A stretch of 64,000 nt of DNA from HGM13010 sp934527315 (GTDB lineage Bacteria; Bacillota; Clostridia; Oscillospirales; Oscillospiraceae). Location: NCBI GenBank assembly GCA_934527315.1, contig CAKTAK010000001.1:62001-126000 (forward strand), read 5' to 3'. Positions 14,214 to 22,684 of this stretch are shown in pieces. A model generated the notes under the pieces. That model did no database searches, was not told the origin of the DNA, and saw nothing but the letters and a program-made list of their open reading frames with translations. A program made the position numbers and the translations under genes. Every line of letters starts with the position of its first letter. Position 1 is the first letter of the stretch.

Positions 14214-14577
14214 AAACGGAACCTCCTTTGCGGTATGCGGCAACCATATCGTCCACCGTTTCCGGCGAGAGTATGGTTGTCATCAATCGGGCATCGACGT
14301 CGTTGCAAATGCCGATGGAACGGAGCAGCTGACCTGCTGCTGCCGCAGCGGTTTGATAATATTGCAGACATTCCTGCCCGTCTTCTGTGAGAAACAGAAG
14401 ACTTTTTTCTTTTCGGACAACACCCAAATCACACAGCGTGACCAACATATTATGCACCGAGGGCATGGACAAACCGATGGCCCGGGAAAGGTCCGCGGAG
14501 CGAACCTTTCCGTTTTGCGCACATAATTGCTGAATACACAGCAGGTAATTGAGCTGCGATGAGGTCAGCCGCTGCAT
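14167..14577 (-). CDS. DtxR-fold regulator lacking metal ligands, inside the feo operon
   Basis: A 136-residue protein aligning with DtxR/MntR regulators: HTH region VRSADLSRAIGLSMPSVHNMLVTLCDLGVV, then FLTEDGQECLQYYQTAAAAAGQLLRSIG and ILSPETVDDMVAAY. The N-terminal Asp/Glu pair is replaced (QLNYLLCIQ), the His after the wing is Ala, and the Cys-x-x-Glu-His segment reads ARLMTTILS, so no usual metal site remains. It follows feoB by 3 bp and overlaps the next gene. It could sense something else, bind DNA constitutively or partner with FeoB. Confidence 0.75.
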   Translation of the reverse strand: MQRLTSSQLNYLLCIQQLCAQNGKVRSADLSRAIGLSMPSVHNMLVTLCDLGVVRKEKSLLFLTEDGQECLQYYQTAAAAAGQLLRSIGICNDVDARLMTTILSPETVDDMVAAYRKGGSVYDSHLAGQSRRRISD

Positions 14578-14580
14578 GAC

Positions 14581-16743
14581 TCACTTAGCGGCGTTCACGG
14601 AGAACTCGGAACGCTGAATCTCTGCGGAGCGGTCCTTCCGGAACAGCATATACAGCATGAATGCCAGAGCCACAACGGCAGCCACGGTGCCCAGACCGAA
14701 GGTGCATTCGCCGGTGATCAAACCGCCAATCTGGTACACAATCAGGGCAACCAGATATGCGTAGCCGCACATATAGCCGATGGCTGCGGCGGTCCATTTC
14801 GGGTTGTTCATTTCCCGCTTGATAGCGCCCATTGCGGCAAAGCAAGGAGCGCACAGCAGGTTCAGCAGCATAAAGCTGTAAGCGCTGATGGGGGTGAAGT
14901 CCTGAGCAACCAGCTGCCAGATTTCGTCGCCGGCCTCGCTCAGTTCGCCGGCATAGCCGTACAGAACGCCGAAGGTGGAAACAACTTCTTCCTTTGCAAT
15001 CAGACCGGTGAACACAGCTACGGCGGCTTTCCAGTTTGCAAAGCCCAAAGGTGCGAAGATGAATGCAATTGCGTTGCCGATGGCGGCCAGCAGGGAGTTG
15101 TTGTTATCCTCTACCATCTGGAATACGCCGTCCACAAAGCCGAAGGCCTGCAGGAACCACAGCACGATGGAGGAGGCCAGAATCACGGTACCGGCGCGCT
15201 TGATGAAGGACCAGCCCCGCTCCCAAGTAGCCCGGAGTACGTTGCCGGCGGTGGGAACATGGTAAGCGGGCAGCTCCATAACAAAGGGAGCGGGCTCGCC
15301 TGCAAAGGCTTTCAGTTTTTTCAGCATAATGCCGGAGACAATGACGGAACCGGCGCCGATGAAGTATGCGGACAGTGCCACCCAAGGTGCGCCGCCGAAC
15401 AGTGCGCCGGCAATCAGACCCACAATGGGCATTTTTGCGCCGCAGGGCATAAAGCAGGTGGTCATGACGGTCATTTTCCGGTCGCGGTCCTGCTCAATGG
15501 TACGGGAGGCCATAACGGCGGGAACGCCGCAGCCGGTACCAATCAGCATGGGGATAAAGCTCTTGCCGGACAGACCGAAGTGACGGAAGATACGGTCCAT
15601 AACGAATGCCACGCGGGCCATGTAGCCGCAATCTTCCAGCAGAGACAGCATCAGGAACAGCACCAGCATCTGGGGAACAAAGCCCAGAACGGCGGCAACA
15701 CCGGCTACGGCACCGTCTACCACCAGACCGGTGATCACATCATTGGCACCCAGTGCCGCCATGATTGCGGCAGCGCCGTCTGTCAGCCAACCGCCGAACA
15801 CGTCATTGGTCCAGTCCGTCAGGAAAGAACCGAAGGGACCCATGGCAACCCAGTACACCAGAGCCATCACGGCGGCGAAAATGGGCAGACCCAGAATCCG
15901 GTTGGTCACAACCCGGTCGATTTTATCGGAAGTGGTTTCACCGGTGTTTTTCCGTTTGTAGCAGCTTGCGCACAGCTGTGCAATGTATTCGTACCGTGCG
16001 TTGGTGATGATGGATTCCGCATCATCGTCCAGTTCCGTTTCGCAGGCTGCAATATCGGACTGAATGTGGGTCAGCTTGTCGGCGGGAATCTTCAGCTCTT
16101 CAATCACCTTTGCGTCCCGCTCGAAAATCTTGACTGCGTACCAACGCTGCTGCTCGGCGGGCATATCGTGGAGCACGGCCTCTTCAATGTGGGCCAGCGT
16201 GTGCTCGATGGAGCCCTCGAATACGTGGGCGGGCTCGAATTTCTTTCCGGCACGGGCGATGGCTGCGGCTTTGTCGGCAGCCTCTTTGACGCCGTCGCCT
16301 TTCAGTGCGGAGATTTCCACCGCCTCGCAGCCCAGTTCTTTTTTCAGCTTATCTAATTTAATGGTATCGCCGTTTTTCCGGACCAGGTCCATCATATTCA
16401 CGGCCAACACCACGGGGATACCCACTTCCAACAGCTGTGTGGTCAGATACAGGTTGCGCTCCAGGTTGGTGCCGTCAATGATGTTCAGAATCACGTCCGG
16501 ACGGTCATGGGTCAGATAATTCCGGGTGACCACTTCTTCCAACGTGTAGGGAGACAGAGAATAAATACCGGGCAGGTCGGCAATGGTCACGTCTTTATCC
16601 CATTTCAGTTTGCCCTCTTTCCGCTCCACCGTGACGCCGGGCCAGTTGCCGGTGTACTGATTGGAACCGGTCAGTGCGTTGAACAGTGTGGTTTTACCAC
16701 AGTTCGGGTTGCCCGCCAAGGCAATGCGTACTTCGTGTTTCAT
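14581..16743 (-). CDS. feoB: Ferrous iron transporter FeoB
   Basis: A 720-residue GTPase-coupled Fe(II) permease in the cytoplasmic membrane. The N-terminal G domain shows GNPNCGKTTLFNALTG (P-loop, from residue 11), DLPGIYSLSPYTLEE and AVNMMD. A helical GDI-like segment follows, then two Gate regions (FIPMLIGTGCGVPAVMASR and the later FTGLIAKEEVVSTFGVLYG) among about ten membrane spans. MTTCFMPCGAKMPI carries the conserved Cys. It overlaps upstream feoA by ATGA. Confidence 0.96.
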   Translation of the reverse strand: MKHEVRIALAGNPNCGKTTLFNALTGSNQYTGNWPGVTVERKEGKLKWDKDVTIADLPGIYSLSPYTLEEVVTRNYLTHDRPDVILNIIDGTNLERNLYLTTQLLEVGIPVVLAVNMMDLVRKNGDTIKLDKLKKELGCEAVEISALKGDGVKEAADKAAAIARAGKKFEPAHVFEGSIEHTLAHIEEAVLHDMPAEQQRWYAVKIFERDAKVIEELKIPADKLTHIQSDIAACETELDDDAESIITNARYEYIAQLCASCYKRKNTGETTSDKIDRVVTNRILGLPIFAAVMALVYWVAMGPFGSFLTDWTNDVFGGWLTDGAAAIMAALGANDVITGLVVDGAVAGVAAVLGFVPQMLVLFLMLSLLEDCGYMARVAFVMDRIFRHFGLSGKSFIPMLIGTGCGVPAVMASRTIEQDRDRKMTVMTTCFMPCGAKMPIVGLIAGALFGGAPWVALSAYFIGAGSVIVSGIMLKKLKAFAGEPAPFVMELPAYHVPTAGNVLRATWERGWSFIKRAGTVILASSIVLWFLQAFGFVDGVFQMVEDNNNSLLAAIGNAIAFIFAPLGFANWKAAVAVFTGLIAKEEVVSTFGVLYGYAGELSEAGDEIWQLVAQDFTPISAYSFMLLNLLCAPCFAAMGAIKREMNNPKWTAAAIGYMCGYAYLVALIVYQIGGLITGECTFGLGTVAAVVALAFMLYMLFRKDRSAEIQRSEFSVNAAK

Positions 16744-16994
16744 GCCGTTGCCTCCTGTTTCTTGGCGCTGAGCTCTTCTACAGCCACCATATCTGCGTCA
16801 GCCTTCCGCAGGGAAAGCTCATAGCCGCGGACGGAAATTTCCACGGGGTCGCCCAACGGCGCCACCTTCCGCACGTAGATTTCCACGCCCTTGGTGATGC
16901 CCATGTCCATGATACGGCGCTTGACAACACCGTCGCCGTTCAGCTTGATGACCCGAACGGTTTCGCCGGGCTTGACTTCTTTCAGTGTTTTCAT
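16740..16994 (-). CDS. feoA: FeoA family protein (second of two)
   Basis: An 84-residue SH3-fold protein: MKTLKEVKPGETVRVIKLNG, then IMDMGITKGVEIYVRKVAPLGDPVEISVRGYELSLRK, the canonical FeoA ending. FeoA binds FeoB and is needed for Fe(II) uptake. An upstream in-frame start at 17060 would overlap the preceding gene; 16994 fits the family. Its stop overlaps the feoB start. Confidence 0.93.
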   Translation of the reverse strand: MKTLKEVKPGETVRVIKLNGDGVVKRRIMDMGITKGVEIYVRKVAPLGDPVEISVRGYELSLRKADADMVAVEELSAKKQEATA

Positions 16995-17019
16995 TCCGGT
17001 TTTTACTCCTCTCAAAGCA

Positions 17020-17229
17020 TTAAATGAAGATGCGTTTTGCCATTTCACTGCTGATGGCAACCCGGGTGTCCTTGACGTTTACAATCACGTTTTCGCCCAC
17101 CTTAGAAATGATTTTTACCATTGTTCCGGGCACAAAGCCCAGATTTTCCAGAAACCGCTTGGTTTCTTCTTTGCCGGTGATGCGTTTGATGTAAACTTCC
17201 TCGCCGGGTGCGGCCATGACCAAAGGCAT
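17020..17229 (-). CDS. feoA: FeoA family protein (first gene of the feo operon)
   Basis: A 69-residue FeoA: MPLVMAAPGEEVYIKRITGK, then FLENLGFVPGTMVKIISKVGENVIVNVKDTRVAISSEMAKRIFI. The ATG at 17229 is 8 bases after GGAGG; an in-frame TTG at 17244 overlaps that site and is unlikely. Two FeoA proteins before FeoB are common in Clostridia. Confidence 0.92.
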   Translation of the reverse strand: MPLVMAAPGEEVYIKRITGKEETKRFLENLGFVPGTMVKIISKVGENVIVNVKDTRVAISSEMAKRIFI

Positions 17230-17277
17230 AACAGCCACCTCCAAATTGATGATTTAGTTAGTGCAGCCTTAAAAAAG

Positions 17278-17291
17278 TTAGGCTCTATTAA
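17278..17291. promoter_or_regulatory. TTAG-N6-TTAA box, weak candidate DtxR operator
   Basis: TTAGGCTCTATTAA between the feo promoter and the first feoA, resembling the two better boxes nearby. Confidence 0.35.
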
Positions 17292-17298
17292 CATCGTG

Positions 17299-17327
17299 AT
17301 ATTAGCTTAACCTAACGGAAAAGTCAA
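17299..17327 (-). promoter_or_regulatory. Promoter of the feo operon
   Basis: On the minus strand TTGACT (17327-17322), 17-bp spacer, TAATAT (17304-17299). The spacer and -10 are overlapped by the palindrome at 17302-17315, which would allow metal-dependent repression. Confidence 0.75.
17302..17315. promoter_or_regulatory. Candidate DtxR-type operator on the feo promoter
   Basis: TTAGCTTAACCTAA, palindromic as TTAG-N-TTAA-N-CTAA, close to DtxR/IdeR boxes. A related TTAGCCTACACTAA lies at 17384-17397, nearer the divergent ABC transporter promoter. Confidence 0.6.
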
Positions 17328-17383
17328 TAGGGAATCTGAGGGAGCAAAACAAGTTCTGCATTTTCCACAAAATTACAAGGGAA

Positions 17384-17397
17384 TTAGCCTACACTAA
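17384..17397. promoter_or_regulatory. Second TTAG-N6-CTAA box in the divergent region
   Basis: TTAGCCTACACTAA lies about 50 bp upstream of the -35 of the importer genes and shares the outer halves of the feo operator. It may place both divergent operons under one metal regulator. Confidence 0.45.
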
Positions 17398-17445
17398 CAT
17401 ACAATCTGACAGGCTTGCCTAACAATAATCCGGAGAAGAAAACTG

Positions 17446-17474
17446 TTGTAATTTGCAGGGGGCTGTGCTACAAT
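17446..17474 (+). promoter_or_regulatory. Promoter of the ABC importer operon
   Basis: TTGTAA (17446-17451), 17-bp spacer, TACAAT (17469-17474), 54 bp before the start codon. Confidence 0.65.
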
Positions 17475-17528
17475 GTGCCCGAACAATTTAATAATGGGAG
17501 AATTCATTTGCATGCAAGGAGAAATATC

Positions 17529-19088
17529 ATGCGGAATAAAATGCGGAATCTCATCCTTGGACTGTTGGTTTTTGCCATGATGCTCACTGTGACCGCCTGC
17601 GGCGGCAAAACAGAGCAGCCCGGCACCGACACCAAAGTGGAAACTCCCCAGAGGGCTGCGACAAACGAAGTGAATGTCGGTATCCCTCAGGACTTGGAAG
17701 ACAGTCTTGACCCCCATCTGACGACGGCGGCAGGAACCAGGGAAGTTCTTTTCAATATTTTTGAAGGTTTGGTTAAACCCGATTCTGAAGGCAACATTAT
17801 CCCTGCAGTCGCAGAAAAGTGCGACGTTTCGGACGATGGAACTGTTTACACGTTCACCCTGCGTGACGGCGTAAAGTTCCATAACGGCGAAGATGTGACG
17901 GTGGACGATGTTGTCTATTCTATTTCCCGGGCAGCCGGCAAACTGGACGACGGCGCATACATTGCAAAAGAGTCTCTGGCCGGCATCGTGTCTGTGGAAG
18001 CAACGGACGATAAGACCGTGGTCATCACCCTGAGTGATTGCAACACGGAATTCCTGGCAACGCTGGCAACCTCCAACGTGGCCATTATCCCCAAAGACTA
18101 TGAAGATCAGGCAACGGCTCCCATCGGCACCGGCCCGTTCAAGTTCGTCTCCCGTTCTCCTCAGGAGAACTTCGTTATGGAGAAGTTTGACGGTTACTGG
18201 GGCGAGCCTGCCAAGCTGGACAAGGTGACCTACTTGGTTACGGCTGCCGATTCTCTGGTTATGAGCCTGAAGAGCGGCGCCATTGACATCTGCGCACATC
18301 TGACCGTGGACCAGGCAAAGTCTGTGGAAGACCAGTACAACATTGAAAAAGACACCATGAAACTGGTGCAGGCTCTGTATCTGAACAACGCTGTGGAGCC
18401 CTTCAATGATGTGCGGGTGCGCCAGGCTCTGTGCTACGCTGTAAACGTGCAGGAAATCATCGATTTCGTCTGCGACGGCTACGGCGTACGCGTGGGCAGC
18501 AGCATGTGCCCTGCATTCAAGAAGTACTTCCGGGAAGACCTGAGCGATTACTACACCCAGGATCTGGAAAAGGCAAAGAAACTGCTGAATGAGGCAGGCT
18601 ACCCCGACGGATTCACCTTCACCATCACCGTGCCCTCCAACTATCCTCAGCACGTGCAGGCCGCAGAGGTCATTGCACAGCAGCTGCAGGCTGTGGGCAT
18701 CACGGCAGAGCTCAAGCAGGTGGAGTGGGGCACTTGGGTCAGCGACACCTACGTCGGACGGGACTTCCAGTCCACCGTGGTCGGCTTTGACGCATCGACC
18801 CTCAGCGCTCGCGCATGGCTGGAGCGTTGGACCACCGGCTACTCCAAGAACATGATCAACTTCTCGGACAGCGAGTACGACGAACTGTTCCAGAAGGCCA
18901 TCAGCTGCACCGATGACAACGAGCAGACCGAGCTGTACAAGCAGATGGAGCAGATCCTCACCGAAGAGGCTGCCAACGTCTACATTCAGGACCTGTGCGA
19001 CATGGTGGCTGTGAACAAGGCTCTGGACGGCCTGCAGTTCTACCCGGCATACGTGCTGGATCTGTCCACGGTTTACTACAAGAAGTAA
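17529..19088 (+). CDS. Peptide/nickel-type ABC transporter substrate-binding lipoprotein
   Basis: A 519-residue SBP_bac_5 protein. It has a lipoprotein signal (MRNKMRNLILGLLVFAMML, then VTAC with Cys24 as lipidation site). The family segments are DSLDPHLTTAAGTREVLFNIFEGLV, YTFTLRDGVKFHNGEDVTVDDVVYS and GTGPFKFVS. ATG at 17529 follows AAGGAG; a longer in-frame reading from 17415 has no signal peptide. Ligand not predictable: peptides are the default, but the short ATPases downstream and adjacent feo genes make a metal chelate plausible. Confidence 0.9.
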   Translation: MRNKMRNLILGLLVFAMMLTVTACGGKTEQPGTDTKVETPQRAATNEVNVGIPQDLEDSLDPHLTTAAGTREVLFNIFEGLVKPDSEGNIIPAVAEKCDVSDDGTVYTFTLRDGVKFHNGEDVTVDDVVYSISRAAGKLDDGAYIAKESLAGIVSVEATDDKTVVITLSDCNTEFLATLATSNVAIIPKDYEDQATAPIGTGPFKFVSRSPQENFVMEKFDGYWGEPAKLDKVTYLVTAADSLVMSLKSGAIDICAHLTVDQAKSVEDQYNIEKDTMKLVQALYLNNAVEPFNDVRVRQALCYAVNVQEIIDFVCDGYGVRVGSSMCPAFKKYFREDLSDYYTQDLEKAKKLLNEAGYPDGFTFTITVPSNYPQHVQAAEVIAQQLQAVGITAELKQVEWGTWVSDTYVGRDFQSTVVGFDASTLSARAWLERWTTGYSKNMINFSDSEYDELFQKAISCTDDNEQTELYKQMEQILTEEAANVYIQDLCDMVAVNKALDGLQFYPAYVLDLSTVYYKK

Positions 19089-19149
19089 TCCGACTTACGC
19101 AATTCTGTAAACAAAATCAAACGATGTAGCGCCGAAAGGAGGCGGGAAA

Positions 19150-20091
19150 ATGAAATACGTTGTAAAAAAAATTGGGACTCTCATTATTACGTTGTTCGCG
19201 GTTTCATTACTCGCCTTTTTGGCGTTTCAGATTATTCCGGGGGATGCCGCGACCCATATTCTGGGCACCGAGGCAACCCCGGAACGTTTGGCTGCTTTGC
19301 GCCATGAAATGGGACTGGACCGTCCGGTTCTGGTGCAGTATTTTGATTGGCTGGGCCAGTTCCTGTTCGGAGATATGGGTCAGTCTTACAGCTATTCCAT
19401 TTCCGTCAAGGAAATGCTCATGCCGAAACTGCCCATTACCATCACGTTGACGGTGATGTCCTTTCTGATGATTGTTCTGGTGTCCATTCCCTTGGGCGTC
19501 TGGCAGGGCCGGCATGCCGGCGAGGTCAAAGACGTGGCTGCCGGCATGGTGGGACAAGTGGTGATGTCCTGCCCGCCCTTTTTCCTGGGCATGATTTTTA
19601 CGATTCTGTTCGGCTTGGTGTTCAAGCTGTTCACCCAGGGTCAGTTCGTGAATTACACGGACTCGGTGCCCGGTTTTCTGGGATATCTGTTCTTCCCGGC
19701 ACTGGCCATTGCCCTGCCGAAAATTGCCATGACGGCAAAGCTGCTGCGCTCCTCCGTGGTGCAGGAATTGCAGCAGGATTATGTACGCACTGCCCGTTCC
19801 CGGGGCCGGAAATTTGATTCCGTGCTGCGGGTACATGTGCTGCGGAATGCAATGATTCCGGTGGTAACCTTTTTGGCGATGGCCATCGCGGATATTGCGG
19901 CAGGCAGCATTATCATCGAGCAGGTGTTTTCCATTCCCGGAATCGGCCGGCTGCTGCTGGTGTCGATTCTGAACCGGGATTTCCCGGTGGTGCAGGCCAT
20001 TGTTGTGATGATGGCATTCCTGGTGGTGTTCGTCAATTTTGTGGTGGACGTGCTCTATCAGTTCATTGACCCCCGGATTCGGGTGTCCTGA
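19150..20091 (+). CDS. ABC transporter permease (DppB/NikB type)
   Basis: A 313-residue inner-membrane permease with six predicted spans. It begins MKYVVKKIGTLIITLFAVSLLAFLAFQIIPGD, typical of DppB/NikB, and has the EAA loop near LLRSSVVQELQQDYVRTARSRGRKFDSVLRVHVLRNAMIPVV. AAAGGAGG precedes the ATG. It forms a heterodimer with the next gene product. Confidence 0.93.
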   Translation: MKYVVKKIGTLIITLFAVSLLAFLAFQIIPGDAATHILGTEATPERLAALRHEMGLDRPVLVQYFDWLGQFLFGDMGQSYSYSISVKEMLMPKLPITITLTVMSFLMIVLVSIPLGVWQGRHAGEVKDVAAGMVGQVVMSCPPFFLGMIFTILFGLVFKLFTQGQFVNYTDSVPGFLGYLFFPALAIALPKIAMTAKLLRSSVVQELQQDYVRTARSRGRKFDSVLRVHVLRNAMIPVVTFLAMAIADIAAGSIIIEQVFSIPGIGRLLLVSILNRDFPVVQAIVVMMAFLVVFVNFVVDVLYQFIDPRIRVS

Positions 20092-20101
20092 GGAGGGGCT
20101 C

Positions 20102-20902
20102 ATGAAGAAACGAAATTGGAATTTACGCATCGGCAGCGTGCTCAGCGCGCTGATGGTGTTGATGATATTGATTGGGCTGGTGTGGACGCCTTACGAGCCA
20201 AACGCCATGTCCTCTGCGGATAAAATGATGGGCCCTTGCCTGCAGCATTGGTTCGGCACGGATAATCTGGGCCGGGATATATTCAGCCGCGTGATTCAAG
20301 GCGGCGGCACCAGTCTGCTGATTGCCGTTTGCACCGTTGCCATCGGTGCGGTGTGCGGCATTGTTGTGGGCAGCCTGACCGGCTATTTCGGCGGTTGGGT
20401 GGATGAAGTGCTGATGCGGTTCAATGATGCCGTGGCGGCGTTCCCCAGCATTCTGCTGGCTCTGGTGTGCGTGAGCATTTTCGGCGCCGGTAAATATAAG
20501 ATTATTCTGACTTTGGGTATTTTGTTTATCCCCAGTTTTGCCCGGATCGTCCGGGGCGAATTTGCCAAGGAGCGGAGCAAGGACTATGTGGAAAATGCCC
20601 GCATTATGGGCGCAAGCCCCATGCGGATTCTGTTTGCCCACATTCTGCCCAACGTGCGTACGGTGCTGATGAGCTCCATGGCCATCGGATTCAACAATGC
20701 CGTACTGGCAGAGGCCAGCATGAGCTATTTGAGCATGGGTGTACAGCCTCCGGACGCCAGCTTGGGACGGATGCTGTCCGAATCTCAGGGGATGCTGTTT
20801 ACGGCGCCTTGGTATGCAATTTTCACCGGTGTTTTTATCGTGCTGTTGATTCTGGGCTTTTCCCTGCTGGGGCAGGGTCTGCAGGAACAGGAGGCGGACT
20901 GA
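20102..20902 (+). CDS. ABC transporter permease (DppC/NikC type)
   Basis: A 266-residue permease: one N-terminal span, then HWFGTDNLGRDIFSRVIQGG, the DppC-family hallmark, and an EAA loop FAKERSKDYVENARIMGASPMRILFAHILPN. ATG at 20102 follows GGAGG. Its stop overlaps the ATPase start (TGATG), showing coupling. Confidence 0.93.
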   Translation: MKKRNWNLRIGSVLSALMVLMILIGLVWTPYEPNAMSSADKMMGPCLQHWFGTDNLGRDIFSRVIQGGGTSLLIAVCTVAIGAVCGIVVGSLTGYFGGWVDEVLMRFNDAVAAFPSILLALVCVSIFGAGKYKIILTLGILFIPSFARIVRGEFAKERSKDYVENARIMGASPMRILFAHILPNVRTVLMSSMAIGFNNAVLAEASMSYLSMGVQPPDASLGRMLSESQGMLFTAPWYAIFTGVFIVLLILGFSLLGQGLQEQEAD

Positions 20903-21684
20903 TGCTGGAAGTACAAGAGTTACACATTGCCTTCCCGGACCGGGCGGGCAATTTGCAGGAGGCTGTGAAGGGCATTTCCTTTTCCATTGCCGACGGTGAA
21001 ATTCTGGGCATTGTGGGCGAATCCGGCTCCGGCAAAACCCAAACGGCCCTGGCAATGGCGGGCTTGAGCCCCAGAAAGGCGCAGCTCCGGGGAAAAATTC
21101 TTCTGGACGGCCGGGATTTGATGCCCTTGAGCCGGGAAGAAATCCGAAAGGTGCAGGGCAAGGAAATTGCCATTGTATTTCAGGAGCCTATGACGTCTCT
21201 GAACCCCACCATGCGCATCGGACGGCAAGTGGAGGAAGTGCTGACGATTCATACGAATCTGAGCAAAGAGGAGCGGAAACAGCTGGCATTGCAGGCGCTG
21301 CATGACGTGGAGCTGCCGGACGTGGAAAAAATTTATGCCAAGTACCCCCATGAGCTTTCCGGCGGACAGCGGCAGCGGGTGATGATTGCAAGCGCCATCA
21401 TCGGCAACCCGAAACTGCTGATTGCCGATGAACCCACCACCGCATTGGACGTGACCATTCAGGCGGAAATTCTGAAACTGCTGCAGAAACTGAATCGGGA
21501 GAAGAATATGTCCGTGCTGTTTATCTCTCATGACCTGCGGGTCATTCGGAAACTGTGCAGCCGGGTGGCGGTGATGAACCGGGGCGAAATTGTGGAGCAG
21601 GGAGACGTGGAAACCGTATTCCTGCACCCGCAGGACCCGTATACCCGGAAATTGATTGATTCCATTCCGGTCAGGAGGCGATAA
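20902..21684 (+). CDS. ABC transporter ATP-binding protein (DppD/NikD type, short form)
   Basis: A 260-residue ATPase with Walker A GESGSGKTQTALAMA, signature LSGGQRQRVMIASAI, Walker B LLIADEPTTALD and the switch His in FISHDLRVI. It ends soon after HPQDPYTRKLIDSIPVRRR, so it lacks most of the roughly 60-residue oligopeptide-type C-terminal extension seen in 320-330-residue DppD. NikD-like proteins share this shorter length. Confidence 0.92.
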   Translation: MLEVQELHIAFPDRAGNLQEAVKGISFSIADGEILGIVGESGSGKTQTALAMAGLSPRKAQLRGKILLDGRDLMPLSREEIRKVQGKEIAIVFQEPMTSLNPTMRIGRQVEEVLTIHTNLSKEERKQLALQALHDVELPDVEKIYAKYPHELSGGQRQRVMIASAIIGNPKLLIADEPTTALDVTIQAEILKLLQKLNREKNMSVLFISHDLRVIRKLCSRVAVMNRGEIVEQGDVETVFLHPQDPYTRKLIDSIPVRRR

Positions 21685-21687
21685 AGC

Positions 21688-22422
21688 ATGGAAGAAAAAG
21701 CTTTGCTGGAAGTCCGGCATCTGAACGTGTTTTATCGGGACCGGAAAGGCTGGCGGCGGACCGGCGGACGGCGTCAGATTCTCCGTGACGTGAATTTCAC
21801 CTTGAATGAAGGCGAGATTCTGGGTCTGGTGGGAGAATCCGGCTGCGGCAAAACCACGCTGTCTCGGGCAATTCTGGGCATTAACCGAGATGTGGAGGGC
21901 GAAATTCTCCGCCCGGGCGGAAATCCCCGCATGGTGTTTCAGGACCCGGCATCTTCCCTCAATCCCGCGTGGACGGTGGGAAAAATTCTGGAGGAGCCGC
22001 TGCGGAATGCCGGTGTGGAGAAAAACGAGCGCCGACGGCAGGCGGAGGAAATGCTCCGTCTGGTGGGATTGGACCCGAGCCATTATGACCGGTATCCCCG
22101 GCAGCTTTCCGGCGGACAGCGGCAGCGTGTGGGCATCGGCGCAGCCATCATCGGCAGCCCGAAACTTGTGATTGCGGACGAACCGGTTTCCGCTCTGGAC
22201 GTGACCATTCAGGCGCAGATTCTGGAGTTGCTGCTGAAACTGAAAGAGGAGCTGGGCTTGAGCTATCTGTTCATCTCCCACGATATGGACGTGATTTGGC
22301 AGATTTGCGACCGGGTTTTGGTAATGAAAGACGGCGAAATCGTGGAATCCGGCACCCGGGAGGAGATTTTTGACAATCCCCGGCACCCGTATACAAAAAA
22401 GCTGCTGGCAGCGGCGGAATAA
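21688..22422 (+). CDS. ABC transporter ATP-binding protein (DppF/NikE type, short form)
   Basis: A 244-residue ATPase: Walker A GESGCGKTTLSRAIL, signature LSGGQRQRVGIGAAI, Walker B LVIADEPVSALD, and FISHDMDVIWQI. Like its partner it stops shortly after the conserved HPYTKKLL. It begins 3 bp after the previous stop and is followed by a strong terminator, closing a five-gene importer operon. Confidence 0.92.
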   Translation: MEEKALLEVRHLNVFYRDRKGWRRTGGRRQILRDVNFTLNEGEILGLVGESGCGKTTLSRAILGINRDVEGEILRPGGNPRMVFQDPASSLNPAWTVGKILEEPLRNAGVEKNERRRQAEEMLRLVGLDPSHYDRYPRQLSGGQRQRVGIGAAIIGSPKLVIADEPVSALDVTIQAQILELLLKLKEELGLSYLFISHDMDVIWQICDRVLVMKDGEIVESGTREEIFDNPRHPYTKKLLAAAE

Positions 22423-22446
22423 AACCAGTGATTTGGTGGAAAATTG

Positions 22447-22482
22447 GGAGCTGTTCTCGGATTTTGAGAACGGCTCCTTTTT
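22447..22482 (+). terminator. Terminator of the ABC importer operon
   Basis: A 12-bp stem with one T.G wobble, GGAGCTGTTCTC (22447-22458) against GAGAACGGCTCC (22466-22477), followed by TTTTT. Confidence 0.85.
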
Positions 22483-22571
22483 GCGTTCTCCCCGGAATTT
22501 GCAAACGGAAAGAGAAATAATCAAAAAACTGACAATATCTGAGAAAATCCTACGCGCTATTCGTGTTGTTC

Positions 22572-22600
22572 TTGCATTTACACCCTTAGTGTTATATAGT
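22572..22600 (+). promoter_or_regulatory. Promoter of the polysaccharide locus
   Basis: TTGCAT (22572-22577), 17-bp spacer, TATAGT (22595-22600). Transcription would start near 22607. Confidence 0.65.
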
Positions 22601-22616
22601 GAACTCACGGTATGTT

Positions 22617-22659
22617 GCATGACAAGATGTGTCATGCTTTGCAAGGTGGAAGCTTGCAA
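22617..22659 (+). promoter_or_regulatory. Two-hairpin leader before the polysaccharide genes
   Basis: GCATGACA/TGTCATGC (22617-22624 with 22630-22637) and TTGCAAG/CTTGCAA (22639-22645 with 22653-22659) are perfect hairpins two bases apart (one base between arms). CTCAC (22604-22608) can pair with GTGAG (22663-22667), enclosing both, if transcription starts early enough. It matches no riboswitch class I know. Confidence 0.45.
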
Positions 22660-22684
22660 TCTGTGAGGAAGAGGAATTTTTTAT

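Noticed and set aside
22604..22667. Cyclic-di-GMP or other known riboswitch before the polysaccharide genes
   Set aside because: The conserved core sequences of the classes I know are missing; only simple hairpins are visible.
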